DNA of 64,000 bases from Streptomyces sp. BV286 (GCF_019090165.1 NZ_JAHRIB010000212.1:62001-126000), one strand, 5' to 3'. Positions 43,654-52,630 are shown, counted from the stretch's first letter. The notes: generated from the sequence alone by a model not told the origin. Made by a program: numbers and translations.

Positions 43654-43744
43654 CCGAAAGTTCCCGGCCGGATCGCCGTTCACCCGGACAGGTGGAAGGG
43701 GCCGGGGTGGGAACGGGGCGGCGGGCACGAGCCGTTGGGCTGGT

Positions 43745-44440
43745 ATGACGATCGAGATGCGTGAGGGATACGAGGGGACGGGACCCGGCGCCATCACGCC
43801 GGACGGCTGCGCGGTGGAGCTGTACTCGCGACTGCCCGTGCAGGACGAGCCGGACATCATCGCCTCGGCCGTGCCGGCGGGAGCGCACATTCTCGAACTG
43901 GGCTGTGGCGTGGGGCGTATGACCCACCCGCTCCTGGAGCGGGGATTCACCGTGACGGCCGTGGACGAGTCCGCCGAGATGCTGGAGCGGGTGCGTGGGA
44001 CGCGCACGATACGCGGCGCGATCGAGACGCTCGACCTGGGGGAGAGATTCGACGTGGTGATGCTCGCGTCGTTCCTCGTGCACAGCGGGGACACCGCGGT
44101 GCGGCGCGGCATGCTCGACGTGTGCCGGCGCCATGTCGCGGACGGCGGCTGTGTGTTGATCCAGCGAGAGGGCGAGAACTACCACACGGATCTGCCGCGC
44201 GAGCGGGTCGATCCGAGCGGGTTCACGCTCCGCATGCTGTCCGCGGAGCCCGTCGGGGACGGGGTCAATTCGGTGCGGGCGGAGTACGTGTTCCCTGACG
44301 CCGCGTGGACGCACACGTTCCTCGCCCGGCCGCTCACCAAGGAGCAGTTCGAGGAGGCGTTGGGCGAGGCGGGGCTGAAGGTCGACAGGTATCTGACGGA
44401 GGACCGGGTCTGGGTACGGGCGGTGCCGGTGGCGGCGTGA
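43745..44440 (+). CDS. Class I SAM-dependent methyltransferase
   Basis: A 231-residue methyltransferase with motif I HILELGCGVGRM (about 48-59), VTAVDESAEMLERV as motif II, and the later CVLIQREGENYH near the substrate side. It has no signal or membrane segment. Its substrate is unknown. It stands alone, 91 nt after the acyltransferase and 72 nt before the DoxX gene. Confidence 0.87.
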   Translation: MTIEMREGYEGTGPGAITPDGCAVELYSRLPVQDEPDIIASAVPAGAHILELGCGVGRMTHPLLERGFTVTAVDESAEMLERVRGTRTIRGAIETLDLGERFDVVMLASFLVHSGDTAVRRGMLDVCRRHVADGGCVLIQREGENYHTDLPRERVDPSGFTLRMLSAEPVGDGVNSVRAEYVFPDAAWTHTFLARPLTKEQFEEALGEAGLKVDRYLTEDRVWVRAVPVAA

Positions 44441-44512
44441 GGCGATGAGTTTCGGGCGGCGGGGCGGTCTATCTCCGTGACAGCAACGCGCCCCGCTTCA
44501 CAGGAGATCCCC

Positions 44513-44968
44513 ATGTCCGAGACCACCGTTCCCGTCGCCTCCGCCCCGGCCCGCACCGTCGTCGCCGAGTCCGCGACCGCCCGTGGCCGCCGTGCCCGCC
44601 TCGCACTGCGGGGGCTGCAGGTGCTGCTCGCGCTCTTCTACGTGATCGCGAGCGCGGTGCCCAAGCTCGTCGCGCACTCCTCGGCGGTCGAGTCGTTCGA
44701 CGAGATCGGCTGGGGCAGCGCAGGGATGTACACCATCGGTCTCCTCGAACTGGCCGGCGGTATAGCGCTGGTGATCCCCGTACTGGCCTCCGTGGCAGCC
44801 GTCTCGCTGGGCGCGCTGATGGTGGGTGCGTTCATCACGCAGATCGCCGTGTTCGACGGGGAGTACGCGGCGACCCCGCTCATCCTGATCGTGCCGCTCG
44901 CGCTGATCGCCTGGGCACGACGGGGGCAGGCCGCGGAGCTGCTGAGGCTGGTCCGGCGTCGGTCCTGA
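44513..44968 (+). CDS. DoxX-family membrane protein
   Basis: A 151-residue protein with four hydrophobic helices (about 36-56, 72-95, 96-117, 122-142) and the DoxX-like start LQVLLALFYVIASAVPKLV. GWGSAGMYTIGLLELAGGI is the second conserved segment. DoxX proteins are small membrane subunits, sometimes tied to oxidoreductases or thiosulphate and redox stress. GGAGATCCCC precedes ATG 44513. A strong terminator follows. Confidence 0.88.
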   Translation: MSETTVPVASAPARTVVAESATARGRRARLALRGLQVLLALFYVIASAVPKLVAHSSAVESFDEIGWGSAGMYTIGLLELAGGIALVIPVLASVAAVSLGALMVGAFITQIAVFDGEYAATPLILIVPLALIAWARRGQAAELLRLVRRRS

Positions 44969-44983
44969 GCACGGAAGCCCGGA

Positions 44984-45021
44984 CGGCGTCCGGCAGGGCC
45001 TTCCAGCCCTGCCGGACGCCG
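44984..45021. terminator. Bidirectional terminator between DoxX and S4-protein genes
   Basis: A perfect 16-bp inverted repeat (44984-44999 with 45006-45021) with a 6-nt loop, core GGCGTCCGGCAGGGC, lies 16 nt after the doxX-like stop. It may also serve the convergent gene on the minus strand, whose stop is at 45122. Confidence 0.85.
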
Positions 45022-45121
45022 CGTCGCGTCTCGCGTTGTCTTCTCCGAAGCCCGGCACTCGGAAGGCCGCCCTCGGCACGGGTCCAGGCTGGGTGACCGC
45101 CATGCGGCTCCGCCGCCGGTG

Positions 45122-45676
45122 TCAGGGTGCCTTCGGGCTGTCGTCGGGCGAGCCGATGCCACGGAGGCGTTCCAGCTCGCGGCGGTCGCGCTTGGTGGGG
45201 CGGCCCGTGCCCCGGTCCCGGATGCCTGCGGGGGCGACGGCCTCGCGGGGCGGGGGCGGGGGGCTGTTGTCGACATAGCACTCGACGGCGACCGGAGCCC
45301 CGACCCGCTTGCGGATCACGCGCTTCACGATGACGATCCGCTCCCGGTCCGCCTGCCGCAGGCGGACCTCGTCGCCGACGCGGACGGCGTACGCGGGCTT
45401 GACCCGCTCGCCGTTCACCCGGACGTGGCCGCCGCGGCAGGCGGTGGCGCCCGCGGAACGGGTCTTCACGAGGCGGACGGACCAGATCCAGCTGTCGACC
45501 CGCACGGTCTCACCGCTCGTGGGCGCGGCCGCCTTCGCGACGGCCACGGCATCCGCATCGGCCACGGCATCCGTCACGGCATCGGTCGCGGCGTCGGTCA
45601 CGGCATCGGCGGAGCCGCCCGCGCCCGGCCCGTCGTCCTCGTGCCGCGCCGCGTTCCCCTGAGTCCCTGAAGCCAT
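45122..45676 (-). CDS. S4-domain RNA-binding protein (HslR-like)
   Basis: A 184-residue protein. The S4 domain (about 62-125) has VRVDSWIWSVRLVKTRSAG, ACRGGHVRVNGERVK and YAVRVGDEVRLR, as in heat-shock protein Hsp15/HslR, which binds stalled 50S subunits carrying nascent chains. A low-complexity N-terminal half (about 22-50), built of Ala/Val/Asp/Thr repeats from a GTCACGGCATCG-like DNA repeat, is unusual. The C-terminal part is basic. ATG 45676 is chosen; the next upstream start would add a basic stretch without homology. Confidence 0.85.
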   Translation of the reverse strand: MASGTQGNAARHEDDGPGAGGSADAVTDAATDAVTDAVADADAVAVAKAAAPTSGETVRVDSWIWSVRLVKTRSAGATACRGGHVRVNGERVKPAYAVRVGDEVRLRQADRERIVIVKRVIRKRVGAPVAVECYVDNSPPPPPREAVAPAGIRDRGTGRPTKRDRRELERLRGIGSPDDSPKAP

Positions 45677-45762
45677 GGTCCGACCATAGCCCTCGGCGGG
45701 CGCCCGGTCGGAGTCGTTTTCCCTCGCTTCGCTCCGCCCTCGCCCAGGCATACCGTGGTGGC

Positions 45763-46479
45763 ATGGATCAGGACCGCAGCCTGGCCGGGCTGGACGAACG
45801 AATCGCCGGATGCCGGGCCTGCCCGCGGCTGGTCGACTGGCGGGAGGAGGTCGCCCGCACCAAGCGGGCCGCCTTCGCCGGCTGGACGTACTGGGGCCGC
45901 CCGGTGCCGGGTTTCGGACCGCCGGACGCCTCGCTGCTGGTGGTGGGGCTCGCTCCCGCGGCGCACGGCGGCAATCGGACCGGGCGGATGTTCACGGGAG
46001 ACCGGTCCGGGGACGTGCTGTACGCGGCGCTGCACGAGGTGGGTCTCGCGTCGCAGCCCACGTCCGAGAGCGCCGACGACGGGCTGGCCCTGTACGGCGT
46101 CCGTGTCACCTCGCCCGTGCACTGCGCGCCGCCCGCCAACAAGCCGACGCCTGAGGAGCGGAACACCTGCCGCCCCTGGCTGGTGAGCGAGCTGCGACTG
46201 CTGAGGCCCACGCTCCGCGCGGTCGTCGTGCTCGGCGGTTTCGGCTGGCAGGCCGCGCTGCCCGCGTTCTCCGAGGCGGGGTGGCAGGTGCCCCGGCCCC
46301 GGCCGGCCTTCGCCCACGGGGCGCGGGTCGAGCTGGAGGGCCCGGACCGGCCGCTGGAGCTCTTCGGATGCTTCCACGTCAGCCAGCGCAACACCTTCAC
46401 CGGCCGGCTGACCCCCCGGATGCTGCGGGACGTGCTGCGTACGGCGGCTCGGACGGCGGGGCTGCCGACCGTTCAGTAG
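45763..46479 (+). CDS. Uracil-DNA glycosylase, family 5 (UDGb)
   Basis: A 238-residue iron-sulphur glycosylase that removes uracil (and probably other deaminated bases) from DNA. Cys17, Cys20, Cys121 and Cys136 can hold a 4Fe-4S cluster. The active-site motif is GLAPAAHGGNRTGR (62-75) and the second is HVSQRNTFTG, both of the family 5 type. The water-activating residue of other UDG families is replaced, as expected for UDGb. ATG 45763 starts the protein. It is divergent from the S4 gene and 34 nt before prolyl aminopeptidase. Confidence 0.93.
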   Translation: MDQDRSLAGLDERIAGCRACPRLVDWREEVARTKRAAFAGWTYWGRPVPGFGPPDASLLVVGLAPAAHGGNRTGRMFTGDRSGDVLYAALHEVGLASQPTSESADDGLALYGVRVTSPVHCAPPANKPTPEERNTCRPWLVSELRLLRPTLRAVVVLGGFGWQAALPAFSEAGWQVPRPRPAFAHGARVELEGPDRPLELFGCFHVSQRNTFTGRLTPRMLRDVLRTAARTAGLPTVQ

Positions 46480-46513
46480 GCGGGCCGTTCAGCAGGCGGG
46501 CTAGGGTCGCGCG

Positions 46514-47500
46514 ATGAGCCCGTATCCGGAGAACGAACCGTACGACCACGGCATGCTCGACGTCGGTGACGGCAACCATGTGTACTGGGAGGTGTGCGGC
46601 AACCCTCGGGGAAAGCCCGCGGTGGTGCTGCACGGTGGGCCCGGATCCGGCTGCGGCCCCTATTTCCGGCGCTACTTCGACCCGGCCGCGTATCGCATCG
46701 TCCTGCTCGACCAGCGCGGCTGCGGACGCTCGACGCCGCACGCGAGCGCGTACGAGACGGACATGAGCGTCAACACGACGGCGCGACTCATCGGTGATCT
46801 GGAGCTGCTGCGGCGGGAGTTGGGCATCGGGCGATGGCTCGTGTGGGGTGTCTCATGGGGCTCCGTGCTCGGGTTGCGGTACGCGCAGACACATCCCGAG
46901 GCCGTGTCGGAGCTGGTGCTCACGGGCGTGGCCACCGCGTCCACTGCCGAAGTGGACCTCCTCACGAGGGGACTTGGGCAGATCTTCCCCGAGGCCTTCG
47001 AACGGTTCCTCGCCGAGCTGCCGAAGGACGAGCGTGACGAGAACCTGGCGGCCGCGTACAACCGGCTGATCGAGTCCCCGGACCCGGAGGTGCGAGCCCG
47101 GGCCGCGCGCGCCTGGACCGACTGGGAGACGGCCATCGTTCCCGCGCCGCCGCGGTCGGTGGAGCGGTACGAGGATGCGGTGTTCCGCCTGGCCTTCGCC
47201 CGCACCGTCACCCACTACTTCGGCAACGACCACTTCCTCGCGGACGGCGACGGACAGGGGAAGGGGGAGGGCGGAGCCCAGGCCGTCGTCCTGCGCGATG
47301 CCCCGCTCCTCAGAGGCATTCCCGGCACTCTCGTCCAGGGGAGCCTCGATTTCGGGAACCTCCTCGGCACGGTGTGGCGGCTCCATCACGCCTGGCCCGG
47401 CAGCGAGTTGATCGTCGTCGACGACGTCGGACACAACGCGGGCGCGGCCGGCGTGGTCGACGCCCTGGTCGCGGCCACCGACAGGTACGCGGCCCGTTGA
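46514..47500 (+). CDS. pip: Prolyl aminopeptidase (alpha/beta hydrolase)
   Basis: A 328-residue serine peptidase that removes N-terminal proline. The oxyanion segment is VVLHGGPGSGCGPYF (38-52), DQRGCGRSTPHA follows, and the nucleophile Ser114 sits in WGVSWGS. The later Asp (SLDFGN) and His (DDVGHNA) complete the triad. Length is normal. It is cytoplasmic and lies 34 nt behind the UDG gene, so cotranscription is possible. A short gap of 4 nt separates its stop from the convergent ferredoxin-like gene. Confidence 0.94.
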   Translation: MSPYPENEPYDHGMLDVGDGNHVYWEVCGNPRGKPAVVLHGGPGSGCGPYFRRYFDPAAYRIVLLDQRGCGRSTPHASAYETDMSVNTTARLIGDLELLRRELGIGRWLVWGVSWGSVLGLRYAQTHPEAVSELVLTGVATASTAEVDLLTRGLGQIFPEAFERFLAELPKDERDENLAAAYNRLIESPDPEVRARAARAWTDWETAIVPAPPRSVERYEDAVFRLAFARTVTHYFGNDHFLADGDGQGKGEGGAQAVVLRDAPLLRGIPGTLVQGSLDFGNLLGTVWRLHHAWPGSELIVVDDVGHNAGAAGVVDALVAATDRYAAR

Positions 47501-47504
47501 ACCC

Positions 47505-47912
47505 CTAGCGGCGCGCCCGGTCCCGTTCGCCCGCCGACTGCACGAACTGCAGTTCCAGGGTCGACGGGGGAGCGGTGATGCCGGGCCCGCCGGCCTCCGC
47601 CCAGCGGAGTATCTCGTCGGTGCAGTCGTCGCCCATCGACCAGCCGATCCACACGGCCCGGCCACCCCGCCTGCGGCCCTCACCCGACGGCTGTACGACG
47701 ATGATGTTGGCCTGGTCGCAGGGGCCGAGGCAGTCCGTCGTACGGACCGCGAGGCGGCCGCCGGAGGCCTCGGCGGCGGCACGCAACCGGTCCAGCTGCC
47801 AGTCGTGGTCGTAGCCGGGGTACTTGCGCGCGTCGCCGCAGCAGCAGCCGCGGCAGACGACGAGCGTGCAGGGCCGGTTCCTCGCGGCACCGATCGCCGT
47901 ACGGACAGTCAC
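47505..47912 (-). CDS. (2Fe-2S) ferredoxin, thioredoxin-like fold
   Basis: A 135-residue protein of the thioredoxin-like [2Fe-2S] ferredoxin type. Ligand candidates are Cys20 and Cys23 to Cys25 in VVCRGCCCG, then Cys61 and Cys65 in DCLGPCDQAN. It probably carries electrons to an unknown partner. Its GTG at 47912 overlaps the GntR stop by four bases, so it is translationally coupled to that regulator. Confidence 0.84.
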   Translation of the reverse strand: MTVRTAIGAARNRPCTLVVCRGCCCGDARKYPGYDHDWQLDRLRAAAEASGGRLAVRTTDCLGPCDQANIIVVQPSGEGRRRGGRAVWIGWSMGDDCTDEILRWAEAGGPGITAPPSTLELQFVQSAGERDRARR

Positions 47913-48706
47913 ACTTCTCCTTCGGAATCGGAATCGGTACCGGAGCCGTTGCCGCCCGGGACCGCGATGTCTGTGCCTGTGCCTGTGCCCTTGTCCGTAC
48001 CGGTGCCTGCGTCCGGGCCCGTGTGTTCGCCCGGTCCCATGTCCGCGTCGCCGGCGGAGTCCGTGTCGCCGAAGAGGTGGCGGACGGTCGAGCGGTAGTT
48101 GGCCTGGACGTGGGCCAGGGCGTGTGAGCGGGCCCGCTCACGGTCGCCCGAGGCGATGGCCTCGTACAACTCGCGGTGTTCGGCGAGGAGTTGGGGCCAC
48201 TCCTCGTTCTGGCGGGTGAGCCAGCGCAGCCGGCCGTCGACCGGTTCCATCACGGAGATCAGCAGGCTGTTCCCGGCCATCGCCAGGATCCGGTCGTGGA
48301 AGCGGGTGTTGACGTCCGTGATCGCCTCCGCGTCGTCGGCGTCGGTCGCGTCCGCCGCACGGTCGAGGAGTTCCTCCAGCTCGGCCAGGTCGGCGCGGGT
48401 GGCGCGCTGGGCGGCCAGACCGGTGGCGTACACCTCCAGTGCCTCGCGGAGTTCGAAGAGTTCGGCGACGTCCGCGGGGGTCAGCCGGCGCACGACCGTG
48501 CGACGCGGGGTCTCGAAGAGGACGAACCCCTCGGCGACCAGGGCGCGGATCGCCTCACGGACCGGCACGCGGGAGACCCCGAACCGCTCGGCCAGTTCAC
48601 GCTCGACCAACCGGTCGCCGGGCAGCAGCCGCCCGGCGATGATCTCCTGCCGCAGCGAGCTGAGCACCCGCTCGCGTACCGCCCCCAGCGGCTCCACCGT
48701 CGTCAT
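47909..48706 (-). CDS. GntR-family regulator (FadR/FCD subfamily)
   Basis: A 265-residue regulator. The winged helix-turn-helix (about 8-75) has IIAGRLLPGDRLVERELAER and FGVSRVPVREAIRALVAEG; the FCD ligand domain (about 85-210) has DVAELFELREALEVYATGLA and DVNTRFHDRILAMAGN with metal-binding-like Asp and His. The tail (about 225-265) is Gly/Thr/Asp-rich (GTGTDKGTGTGTD), low-complexity and probably disordered. It is divergent from the NCS1 transporter gene; the palindrome at 48799-48812 is its likely operator. Confidence 0.92.
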   Translation of the reverse strand: MTTVEPLGAVRERVLSSLRQEIIAGRLLPGDRLVERELAERFGVSRVPVREAIRALVAEGFVLFETPRRTVVRRLTPADVAELFELREALEVYATGLAAQRATRADLAELEELLDRAADATDADDAEAITDVNTRFHDRILAMAGNSLLISVMEPVDGRLRWLTRQNEEWPQLLAEHRELYEAIASGDRERARSHALAHVQANYRSTVRHLFGDTDSAGDADMGPGEHTGPDAGTGTDKGTGTGTDIAVPGGNGSGTDSDSEGEV

Positions 48707-48798
48707 GCGTCCATCCTCGCCGACACCGGGACTGTTTTACCGAGCTGTAACCGTACGGACATGGCCAGAAGTCACCGATGGCGGGACCATGACCTCAG

Positions 48799-48812
48799 TT
48801 TGGTATACCAAA
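48799..48812. promoter_or_regulatory. Palindromic operator, probable GntR binding site
   Basis: TTTGGTATACCAAA is a perfect 14-bp palindrome in the 287-nt divergent region between the GntR gene and the NCS1 transporter gene. The core TGGTATACCA has the T-GGT-ACC-A form of FadR-subfamily sites, and the flanks CAG/CTG extend the symmetry with one extra base. Confidence 0.8.
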
Positions 48813-48993
48813 ACTGCTCGACCTGCTTCCCGCACCCCTGTCCCCCGGCATGCGCCGCACTGCCCGCCATCCACCGCTCCGCCCGTCATTCACCGCCGCG
48901 CCCACCCGTCGCCCCCCGGGCCGTCCCCGTCCCGTCCAGCGTTCCGCCCTCGCCCCTCGGTCCTCCCGTCGTTCTCCCGCTCATGGAGGCTTT

Positions 48994-50478
48994 GTGTCCC
49001 TCGCCGATCCCGCCGCTGCCACCGGCGCGCCAGCGTTCGTCCCCGATCCCCGGCTCACCAACGAGGACCTCGCGCCCGCGGGCAAGCGCAACTGGAAGGT
49101 CTTCGACCTCTTCGCCATGTGGATGTCCGACGTCCACAACCTCGGCAACTACACGTTCGCGGCCGGCCTCCTGGTGCTCGGCATGAACGTCTGGCAGATC
49201 TTCACCTCCCTGCTCGTCGGCTTCGTGCTCATCTACGTCGGCATGAACTGGATGGGCAGGATCGGACAGCGCCACGGCGTGCCCTTCCCGGTCATCAGCC
49301 GCATCAGCTTCGGTGTCTGGGGCGCCAACATCCCGGCCCTGATCAGGGCCGTCATCGCCATCATGTGGTACGGCATCCAGACCTACCTGGCCTCCGTCGC
49401 CGTCAACATCATGCTGCTCGCGGCCTGGCCCGGCCTCGAGTCCTGGACCCACAACTCCTTCCTCGGCCTCGACGCTCTCGGCTGGCTGTCGTTCGTCTCG
49501 CTGTGGCTCGTCCAGGCACTGATCATCAGTCAGGGAATGGAGTCCGTACGGAAGTTCCAGGACTTTTGCGGGCCGGCGATCTGGTTGGTGATGATCGTCC
49601 TCGCCGTCTGGATCCTCGCGAAGGCCGGCTGGACCATCTCGCTCACCTCGACCCCGAACCCGGTCTCTGTGGGGGAGCAGTGGCGGCAGTGGTTCGGCGC
49701 GATCGGGCTGATCCTCGCCACGTACGGCACGCTGATGCTCAACTTCTGCGACTTCTCGCGCTTCGCGCCCAGCTACAGGACGGTCAAGCGCGGCAACTTC
49801 TGGGGACTGCCGATCAACTCGACGGCCTTCGTCATCGTGTCGGTCATCGTCACGGCAGGCTCCATCGAGGTGTTCGGCAAGGCCATCACCGACCCCGCCC
49901 ACCTCGTCGCCGAGATCGGCAACAAGTGGGTTCTGATCCTGGGCGCGCTGACCTTCGCCATCGCCACCATGGGCGTCAACATCGTCGCCAACTTCGTCTC
50001 GCCCGCCTACGACCTGGCCAACGTCTGGCCGCAGAAGATCACCTTCAGGATCGGCGGCATGATCAGCACGGTGGCCGCGCTGGTCGTGACCCCGTGGAAC
50101 CTCTTCTCCAACCCCACGGTCGTCAACTACTTCCTGGGCGGCCTCGGCGCCTTCCTGGGCCCGCTGTTCGGCGTGATCATGCTCGACTACTTCTGGGTCA
50201 AGCACGGCCGCATCGACGTCGACGAACTGTTCAACGCCCAGCCTGGCTCCCGCTACTACTACCGCAGGGGCGTCAACCCCAAGGCCCTGTGGGCGTTTCT
50301 GCCCGCGGCCGGTGTCTCGGCGGTGCTCGCCCTTGTGACGACCTTCAGCGAGGTCGCCCCGTACTCCTGGTTCATCGGGACGGCGCTGGCCGCCGGACTG
50401 TACGCGCTGCTGTGCCGCTCCGAGCGCGCCGCCACGGCCCCCGCCGCGGAGCCGGCCCCGACTCCCTTGGAGGGCTGA
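48994..50478 (+). CDS. NCS1-family nucleobase/hydantoin/allantoin transporter
   Basis: A 494-residue secondary transporter with about twelve hydrophobic helices. NCS1 features are KVFDLFAMWMSDVHNLGNYT, GVPFPVISRISFGVWGANIP and FSRFAPSYRTVKRGNFWGLP. It carries a purine, pyrimidine, hydantoin or allantoin-like ring by sodium or proton symport. GTG 48994 is preceded by GGAGGC; the upstream frame to 48850 has no membrane character. The next gene follows after 2 nt, and the pair is controlled by the divergent GntR regulator. Confidence 0.92.
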   Translation: MSLADPAAATGAPAFVPDPRLTNEDLAPAGKRNWKVFDLFAMWMSDVHNLGNYTFAAGLLVLGMNVWQIFTSLLVGFVLIYVGMNWMGRIGQRHGVPFPVISRISFGVWGANIPALIRAVIAIMWYGIQTYLASVAVNIMLLAAWPGLESWTHNSFLGLDALGWLSFVSLWLVQALIISQGMESVRKFQDFCGPAIWLVMIVLAVWILAKAGWTISLTSTPNPVSVGEQWRQWFGAIGLILATYGTLMLNFCDFSRFAPSYRTVKRGNFWGLPINSTAFVIVSVIVTAGSIEVFGKAITDPAHLVAEIGNKWVLILGALTFAIATMGVNIVANFVSPAYDLANVWPQKITFRIGGMISTVAALVVTPWNLFSNPTVVNYFLGGLGAFLGPLFGVIMLDYFWVKHGRIDVDELFNAQPGSRYYYRRGVNPKALWAFLPAAGVSAVLALVTTFSEVAPYSWFIGTALAAGLYALLCRSERAATAPAAEPAPTPLEG

Positions 50479-50480
50479 GC

Positions 50481-51197
50481 GTGCGGATCGTCGTCACCAA
50501 CTGCAACACGACGCAGGGGATGACCGAGGAGATCGTGCGAGGTGCCCGGGCCGCGGCAGGCCCGGGCACCACCGTGCTCGGACTCACCCCCAGGTGGGGG
50601 CCCGAGTCCGCGGAGGGCTGGCTCGACAGCTATCTGTCGGCAGCCGCCGTCCTCGACACCCTGCGGACGTACCAAGGGCCCTACGACGCCGTCGTCATGG
50701 CCGGATTCGGGGAGCACGGGCGCGAGGGCGTACGGGAACTCGTGGACGTACCCGTCGTCGACATCACCGAGGCGGCGGCCCATCTCGCGTGCCTGCTCGG
50801 GCGGCGGTACGGGGTCGTCACCACGTTGGAGCGCTCGGCCGGGCAGATCGAGGACAGCCTGTACACGGCAGGCGTCGCCCAGAACTGTGCGGTCGTCGTG
50901 GGCACGGGGCTGGGTGTTCTCGACCTGGGTGATGCCGGGCGCACGGAAGCGGCCTTCGTCGCCGCGGCCGAACGCGCCCGGGACGCCGGCGCCGAGGTCC
51001 TTGTGCTCGGATGCGCCGGGATGACCGGATTGCAGCGGGCCGTGGGGGAGAAGCTGGGGCTGCCGGTCGTCGACGGGGTCGGCGCGGCGGTGAAGCTCGC
51101 CGAGTCGCTCGTATCGCTCGGGCTCACGACGAGCCGCGCGGGCGGTTACGCGAAGCCGCTGCCGAAGCGGCGGACCTGGGCGCCGCCGTCGGAGTGA
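50481..51197 (+). CDS. Asp/Glu/hydantoin racemase-fold enzyme (first catalytic Cys is Gly)
   Basis: A 238-residue protein of the aspartate/glutamate/hydantoin racemase superfamily. The second catalytic cysteine, Cys178, is in VLVLGCAGMTG, but the first is replaced by glycine (Gly75 in VVMAGFGEHG). Classic racemases use two cysteines as acid and base. A Gly/Cys pair at these positions is the pattern of arylmalonate decarboxylase. So racemisation by a two-base mechanism is doubtful, and a decarboxylase, isomerase or one-base reaction is possible. GTG 50481 follows the NCS1 gene by 2 nt, which ties substrate import to this enzyme. Confidence 0.86.
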   Translation: MRIVVTNCNTTQGMTEEIVRGARAAAGPGTTVLGLTPRWGPESAEGWLDSYLSAAAVLDTLRTYQGPYDAVVMAGFGEHGREGVRELVDVPVVDITEAAAHLACLLGRRYGVVTTLERSAGQIEDSLYTAGVAQNCAVVVGTGLGVLDLGDAGRTEAAFVAAAERARDAGAEVLVLGCAGMTGLQRAVGEKLGLPVVDGVGAAVKLAESLVSLGLTTSRAGGYAKPLPKRRTWAPPSE

Positions 51198-51334
51198 TTC
51201 CGGGTGCCGCGGATGCGGCGGGCGGGGCGGCGGATCGCGGGTGAAGCAGACTCCGGGAAGGGCGCCGGCGTGCGAGCCGGCGGCCTACGGACGAGTCGCC
51301 GCCGTTGCCGTCGGCGGTGGGAACGGAGTCGGTC

Positions 51335-52630
51335 GTGGCCGCATCTGTCGGTGCCCGTGTCCGGGTGTTCGCCGTCACGCTCGTCGCCATGGGGGCGGCC
51401 GCTTCGGGGGTGCTGTGGGGCGGTGGGGCTCCGGGAGCGGACGCCTCCGCGAGTGTGCGTGGCTGGGGTGTCGACCTGGGCGTCGGCTCCGGCGTCGTCG
51501 CCCGCGTCGCCGCCCAGGCCGGGCCGCCCTTCTGGCCGGCCGCGAGACCGGCGGTCGAACCGGGCGCCCGCTCGGACGGCGGGCCCGGTGCCGGTGCCGG
51601 TCCGGCCGGTCGCGGAGAGTCCCGAGCGGCCGCCACCGGGAGCCGGACCGGGAAGGGAGAGGGGCGCAGGGCCGGGACCGACGCCCTGAACGGAACCGGG
51701 GGCGAAGCCCCGAGCACGGTCCGGAGCAGCGCCGACAGCGGCTCGGAGAAGGGGTCCCAGGAGGTCTTCTTCTGGGTCGATCCCGAGTCACCCGCCGCCG
51801 GGCAGGCCGCCGAATGGCGTCGTACGGGACGAGAGGCCGACGCTCTGCTGATGGAGCGGATCGCCACCCGCCCCCAGGCCGAGTGGCTGAACGGGCCCGG
51901 GCCGCGCACGGTCGTGGAGACCCGGACCACCGCCGCCGCACGGGAAGGGCGTACGGCCGTCCTCGTCGCCTACTACATCCCGCACCGCGACTGCGGCTCC
52001 TACTCGGGCGGCGGAGCCGTGAGCGCGTCGGGCTACCGGGAGTGGGTCGACGAGTTCGCGGCGGGGATCGGCGACCGGAGCGCGTACGTGATCGTCGAAC
52101 CGGACGCCGTGGCGCAGACGGTGGCGGGCTGTGGGCGTGTGGTGCCGGAGGAGCGGTACGCGCTGCTGGCGTACGCGGTGGACCGGTTCAAGCGGCAGCC
52201 GAACACCCGCGTCTACCTCGACGCGGGCAACGCGACCTGGCACCCGGACGCGTCACGGCTGGTCGAGCCGCTGAAGGAGTCGGGTGTCGCGCGTGCCGAC
52301 GGCTTCGCCCTGAACGTCTCCAACTTCCAGACGGACGCCGTCACTTCGGCGTACGGCGACCTGCTGTCCGCGGCCCTCGGCGGCAAGCACTTCGTGATCG
52401 ACAGCAGCCGCAACGGCAACGGCCCGCACGACGGAACGGAGTCCTGGTGCAACCCGCCGGGCCGGGCCCTGGGCACGGCGCCGACCGCCGTCACGGGCGC
52501 GCCCCTGCTCGACGCCTACCTGTGGGTCAAGCGCCCCGGCGAGTCGGACGGCACCTGCCGGGGCGGACCGGCCGCCGGGCAGTGGTGGCCGTCGTACGCG
52601 CTGGAGCTGGCCCGCAACGCCCGTGGATGA
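51335..52630 (+). CDS. Glycoside hydrolase family 6 (endoglucanase/cellobiohydrolase-like)
   Basis: A 431-residue protein with an N-terminal hydrophobic segment (VFAVTLVAMGAAASGVLW) as signal or anchor, a Gly/Ala/Arg-rich linker (about 45-140) and a GH6 catalytic domain (about 145-430). GH6 segments are AYYIPHRDCGSYSGGG, YVIVEPDAVAQT with the catalytic acid, YLDAGNATWH, and SWCNPPGRALG. GH6 enzymes invert and cleave beta-1,4-glucans. The divergent, variable linker suggests secretion and exposure at the wall. GTG 51335 has CGGAG upstream; TTG 51305 is an alternative. Confidence 0.88.
   Translation: MAASVGARVRVFAVTLVAMGAAASGVLWGGGAPGADASASVRGWGVDLGVGSGVVARVAAQAGPPFWPAARPAVEPGARSDGGPGAGAGPAGRGESRAAATGSRTGKGEGRRAGTDALNGTGGEAPSTVRSSADSGSEKGSQEVFFWVDPESPAAGQAAEWRRTGREADALLMERIATRPQAEWLNGPGPRTVVETRTTAAAREGRTAVLVAYYIPHRDCGSYSGGGAVSASGYREWVDEFAAGIGDRSAYVIVEPDAVAQTVAGCGRVVPEERYALLAYAVDRFKRQPNTRVYLDAGNATWHPDASRLVEPLKESGVARADGFALNVSNFQTDAVTSAYGDLLSAALGGKHFVIDSSRNGNGPHDGTESWCNPPGRALGTAPTAVTGAPLLDAYLWVKRPGESDGTCRGGPAAGQWWPSYALELARNARG

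Noticed and set aside
48099..51197. A very long plus-strand open frame of over 1000 codons
   Set aside because: It is an out-of-frame shadow over the GntR and NCS1 genes joined in frame to the real racemase-fold gene. Only 50481-51197 has protein-like sequence.
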